Of a stretch of 64,000 nucleotides of DNA, positions 61,550-64,000 are shown piece after piece (the first letter of the stretch is position 1; each line of letters opens with the position of its first letter). The stretch is from an uncultured Phycisphaerales bacterium (GTDB lineage Bacteria; Planctomycetota; Phycisphaerae; Phycisphaerales; UBA1924), in contig CALKJW010000007.1 in NCBI GenBank assembly GCA_937995595.1, positions 59,134 through 123,133 of the forward strand, read 5' to 3'. The position numbers and the translations under genes are program-made. Below the pieces are notes generated by a model. The model was given only the letters and a program-made list of their open reading frames with translations. It ran no database searches and was not told the origin of the DNA.

Positions 61550-61580
61550 TTCGACGGTTATCGGGTCGATGACTGTCGAA
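61550..61580. promoter_or_regulatory. Inverted repeat upstream of the ECF sigma gene
   Basis: TTCGACGGT (61550-61558) pairs with ACTGTCGAA (61572-61580) over nine positions with one G-T pair and a 13-base loop. It lies 33 bases before the sigma gene start and may be an operator or leader hairpin for it. Confidence 0.35.
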
Positions 61581-61612
61581 CGCGGGCGGCGGGACGAGCA
61601 CGGAGGGCGAAT

Positions 61613-62251
61613 ATGCACCGCAAGACCGAAACCGACAGCCCGGCGCAGGGTAGAGTTGGGGCGATGACACGCGCCGAGGAACGGGACCTGATGGAACGGG
61701 CGATCGCGGGCGACCGCGACGCGGCGGAGCAGTTCATCCGCGCCCACCAGGCCTCGCTCTACGCCTACATGCTCCGCATGTCGGGCCGGCCCGACGTCGC
61801 CGAGGACGTGGTGCAGGACGCGTTCGTCCGCGCCCTGACCAACCTGCACCGCTTCGACTTCCGGTTCCGGTTCTCCACGTGGCTGTTCACGATCGCCAAG
61901 CGGCTGTACGTGAACGCCTGCCAGAAGCACAAGCCCGCGTACGACAGCGACACCGTCGGCGCGTGGGCCGGGCGCGGCCGCGGGCCCGAGGCCCCCACCA
62001 TCGACGACGAGGTGACCGTCAACGCCAAGGAGGCGATCGACTACGCCTTGGCCGCGCTGTCGGACGAGCAGCGCGAGATCGTCGTGCTGTTCCACCAGCT
62101 GGACTGGCCGATCGCGCAGATCGCCGAGTACATGGACATGCCCGAGGGCACGGTGAAGAGCCACCTGCACCGCGGGCGCATGCGGATGCGCAGCGCGCTG
62201 GAGCAGCACGCGACCTACCGCGCGCACGTCGAGGAGGTCTGGGCGGAATGA
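61613..62251 (+). CDS. ECF RNA polymerase sigma factor
   Basis: Encodes 212 residues from the ATG at 61613, six bases after GGAGG; an in-frame ATG at 61664 gives the conventional length. Region 2: AIAGDRDAAEQFIRAHQASL, MSGRPDVAEDVVQDAFVRAL and FRFSTWLFTIAKRLYVNACQ (about 25-105). Region 4: LAALSDEQREIVVLFHQLDW, then MDMPEGTVKSHLHRGRMRMR (about 145-200). These are near-consensus RpoE-type sequences. It overlaps its putative anti-sigma gene by four bases. Confidence 0.93.
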   Translation: MHRKTETDSPAQGRVGAMTRAEERDLMERAIAGDRDAAEQFIRAHQASLYAYMLRMSGRPDVAEDVVQDAFVRALTNLHRFDFRFRFSTWLFTIAKRLYVNACQKHKPAYDSDTVGAWAGRGRGPEAPTIDDEVTVNAKEAIDYALAALSDEQREIVVLFHQLDWPIAQIAEYMDMPEGTVKSHLHRGRMRMRSALEQHATYRAHVEEVWAE

Positions 62252-62901
62252 ACCACCGGCGCGACAGGCTCAACGACCTGCACCGCATCAACGACGCGCT
62301 GCGGTCGGCCGCGCCCGACGCGCCCGACCTGTCGGCCTCGATCCTGGCGCGCGTCGACGCCGAGCGCGGGTTCGTCTGCCGGCGCGGCCGCGCGCTGGTG
62401 TGGGCCGGCCGGGCCGGCGCCGCGGCGACGGTCGCGCTGGTCGCGCTGGGCCTTGCGCTGGCGTACCGCGCCAACCCCGGCTCGATCGACCTGACCAACC
62501 GCGCGACGCCCGCCTCCGACGTGATCGACTCGGTCTCCGCCCGTGCCGCGGCGCAGTTCGTCCAGATCCGCGGGGCGGTCGAACCCTCGCGCGGCGCGAG
62601 TGAGTTGTCGGCGGTGATCGTCGGCGTCGCGCCCATCCGCGACCTGGCCGAGCCGATCGGCCTGGCCGTGCAGGCGGCGACGTTCGTCGGCCCGCCCGTG
62701 CCCTCGACGATGCCGCGGGTCGCGCCCGCCCGTTGCGCCGGCTACCTCGACCCGGCGCTGTTCGGCGGGCAGGTGTCGGCCGCCCCGTACTCGGCGCCCC
62801 GCGCCGATCGCGCGGACGCCGTCCGCCGCGCCCCGTGGTTCGACGAAGAGAGCGACTTCCTGGCCAACCAGGACGGCTCCTCGCCGCTCGCGCCGCACTG
62901 A
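62248..62901 (+). CDS. Putative anti-sigma factor, single-pass membrane protein
   Basis: Encodes 217 residues. The cytoplasmic N-terminus (MNHRRDRLNDLHRINDALRS, then LSASILARVDAERGF) is helical, a single membrane segment lies at about 55-75 (AAATVALVALGLALAYRA), and the rest should be periplasmic with little recognisable structure. No zinc-binding anti-sigma motif (HxxxCxxC) is seen; only one Cys is in the cytosolic part (FVCRRGR). Assignment rests on the ATGA overlap with the ECF sigma gene and on topology. Confidence 0.72.
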   Translation: MNHRRDRLNDLHRINDALRSAAPDAPDLSASILARVDAERGFVCRRGRALVWAGRAGAAATVALVALGLALAYRANPGSIDLTNRATPASDVIDSVSARAAAQFVQIRGAVEPSRGASELSAVIVGVAPIRDLAEPIGLAVQAATFVGPPVPSTMPRVAPARCAGYLDPALFGGQVSAAPYSAPRADRADAVRRAPWFDEESDFLANQDGSSPLAPH

Positions 62902-63022
62902 GGCTCAGGCAAGAACTTCCGCTTCGCGCACGCACCGCCCCGGCGGGGGCATCATGTCGCGCCCCCGCCGGTACGATCTACTCCGGCGTGCGACCACGCC
63001 TCTTCGTCATCGAGTTTCGCCC

Positions 63023-64000
63023 ATGCGAGCACCTGCCCTCAAAGCGCTGATCGCGGCGTGCGCCGCCTTGGCTCTGGTCGCGACCGACGCACGGGCGCAG
63101 CGCGACGCGCGCCAAACCGCGCCCGAGACCGCCGCCGACGCCGCGGCGATGATGCCCGCCGACAGCGACCTGGTGCTGGTCGTCGACAACGGGCGTGAGT
63201 TGCGGCAGACGGCGCTGGGCGGCGCGCTCCGCGGCATGTTCGGCATCGGCGGCGCGATGGAGGGCGCGGGCGGGCCGTGGCGCGGGCTCGCGGCGCAACT
63301 CGGCTACGAGGAACTCGACGCGTTCGACCGCCTGCTCGGGCACCGCGTGGTGCTCGTGGCACGCGGCATCGCCGAGCCGGAGACGGCGCGCTGGGCGCTG
63401 GTCAGCCGCGTGTCGTCCGACACGTCGCGACGGATCCGCGAGCGTCTGGCCATCTCGCCGCGGGTCATCGGCAAGGGGCAGCAGATCTTCGCGCTCGAGC
63501 AGGGCCGGTACGAACTGACGCTCGTGGCGCCGCAGGTGCGGCGGCTCAACGTCGCCGACGACCGGTCCGTCACGCTCATCCTCGCGCCCACGGGCCGCAG
63601 CGAACTGCTCGACCAGGTGCTGGGCGCGGTGTCGGGCGACAAGGCGCCGACGCTCGCCGGCGGCGACGCCACCCGCCGCGCCGCGTCGATGGGCAGGGCC
63701 GAGGTGCTGCTGCTGGCGCGGCTCGGCGGGCGCGGCCCCGAGGGCGCCCCGGCCCGCGGCGGCGGAGCCTGGAGCGACTTTGTCGCCGTCTCGGCGCGCC
63801 GAACCGACCCGGCGGGCCGGGGGTGGGAGGCTCGCGTCGCGCTGCGCGAGCGCTCGCGCCTGGCGACGCACATGGCCGCGGCGGAATCGACCGACGGGGC
63901 GTTTGAGGCTCTGCGGTCGGGCGCGCTGTTCGCGCTCGTGCAGCGCGCCCCCCTGCAGTCGATCCTCGGCGCGTCCCTGCCGATCGACGACCCGCTGGGC
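63023..64000 (+). CDS. Secreted protein of unknown function, C-terminus outside window
   Basis: The frame is open for 326 codons from the ATG at 63023 to the window edge with no stop. The signal peptide ends near TDARAQ (residues 1-26). The body alternates hydrophobic strands and helices: AAMMPADSDLVLVVDNGREL, ELDAFDRLLGHRVVLVARGI and SVTLILAPTGRSELLDQVLG. I do not recognise the family; the plan recalls planctomycete proteins that begin with a MPADSxxVxxVxNG-type motif. It follows the anti-sigma gene by 121 bases. The next spacer and end lie outside the window. Confidence 0.7.
   Translation, partial: MRAPALKALIAACAALALVATDARAQRDARQTAPETAADAAAMMPADSDLVLVVDNGRELRQTALGGALRGMFGIGGAMEGAGGPWRGLAAQLGYEELDAFDRLLGHRVVLVARGIAEPETARWALVSRVSSDTSRRIRERLAISPRVIGKGQQIFALEQGRYELTLVAPQVRRLNVADDRSVTLILAPTGRSELLDQVLGAVSGDKAPTLAGGDATRRAASMGRAEVLLLARLGGRGPEGAPARGGGAWSDFVAVSARRTDPAGRGWEARVALRERSRLATHMAAAESTDGAFEALRSGALFALVQRAPLQSILGASLPIDDPLG

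Overview
The window is a high-GC (by eye about 70 percent) stretch of bacterial chromosome. The best guess for the source is a member of the Planctomycetota, probably Phycisphaerae-like. This is inferred from gene content: a DUF1573 protein, a DUF2339 membrane protein, a Tat-signal aldo/keto reductase, a YdjY-domain lipoprotein, a bacterial GH3-family protein, and LpxB, which implies a Gram-negative envelope. No plasmid, phage, transposase or CRISPR signal was seen. About 90 percent of the bases are coding.

Layout. 1-5.3 kb: a truncated STAS-domain gene, a tRNA-Cys with an enlarged variable region, a secreted protein with a duplicated domain, a solitary nuoH, and a two-gene ABC polysaccharide exporter (Wzm/Wzt type). 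5.4-13.2 kb: a DUF2339 membrane protein behind a promoter with operator-like palindromes, a GH3-family protein translationally coupled to an alpha/beta hydrolase, and a LolD/LolC-like ABC pair. 13.3-20 kb: a frameshifted Tat-type aldo/keto reductase, a dihydrouridine synthase, a sigma factor with a membrane-anchored partner, and a DUF1573-rhodanese-DoxX/MauE-like redox cluster. 20-29 kb: rpsR, free-methionine-sulfoxide reductase, rsfS, aroB, a histidine kinase with a receiver-XRE response regulator, lpxB, a possible nuclease-fold protein and an AGCS symporter. 29-36 kb: small unknown genes, a Bcp peroxiredoxin, repeats, a POT transporter, panB and an HtrA protease. 36-43 kb: YdjY lipoprotein, murD, a class IV aminotransferase, priA and carA.

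43.3-58.6 kb is the centrepiece. Two tandem Spy/LTXXQ-like secreted proteins are followed by a type II secretion operon, gspE-F-G-H-I-J-K-L-M-(C-like)-D. From gspF to gspD all nine junctions are 4-base start/stop overlaps. After it come an M48 lipoprotein protease, ubiE/menG, a B12-binding-fold protein lacking the cobalamin-ligand histidine, an ECF sigma factor with its putative anti-sigma partner, and the start of a secreted protein cut by the window end.

Across the window many genes have a TANNNT hexamer 5-9 bases before the start codon and no ribosome binding site, which suggests leaderless mRNAs. Several intergenic spacers hold short palindromic or GACTC-type repeats. I did not find a clearly new multi-gene defence or biosynthetic system. 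The most useful leads are the leaderless pattern, the operator-promoter upstream of the DUF2339 gene, the Spy-like pair next to the secretion operon, the unusual tRNA-Cys, and the large extracytoplasmic insertions in two transporters.
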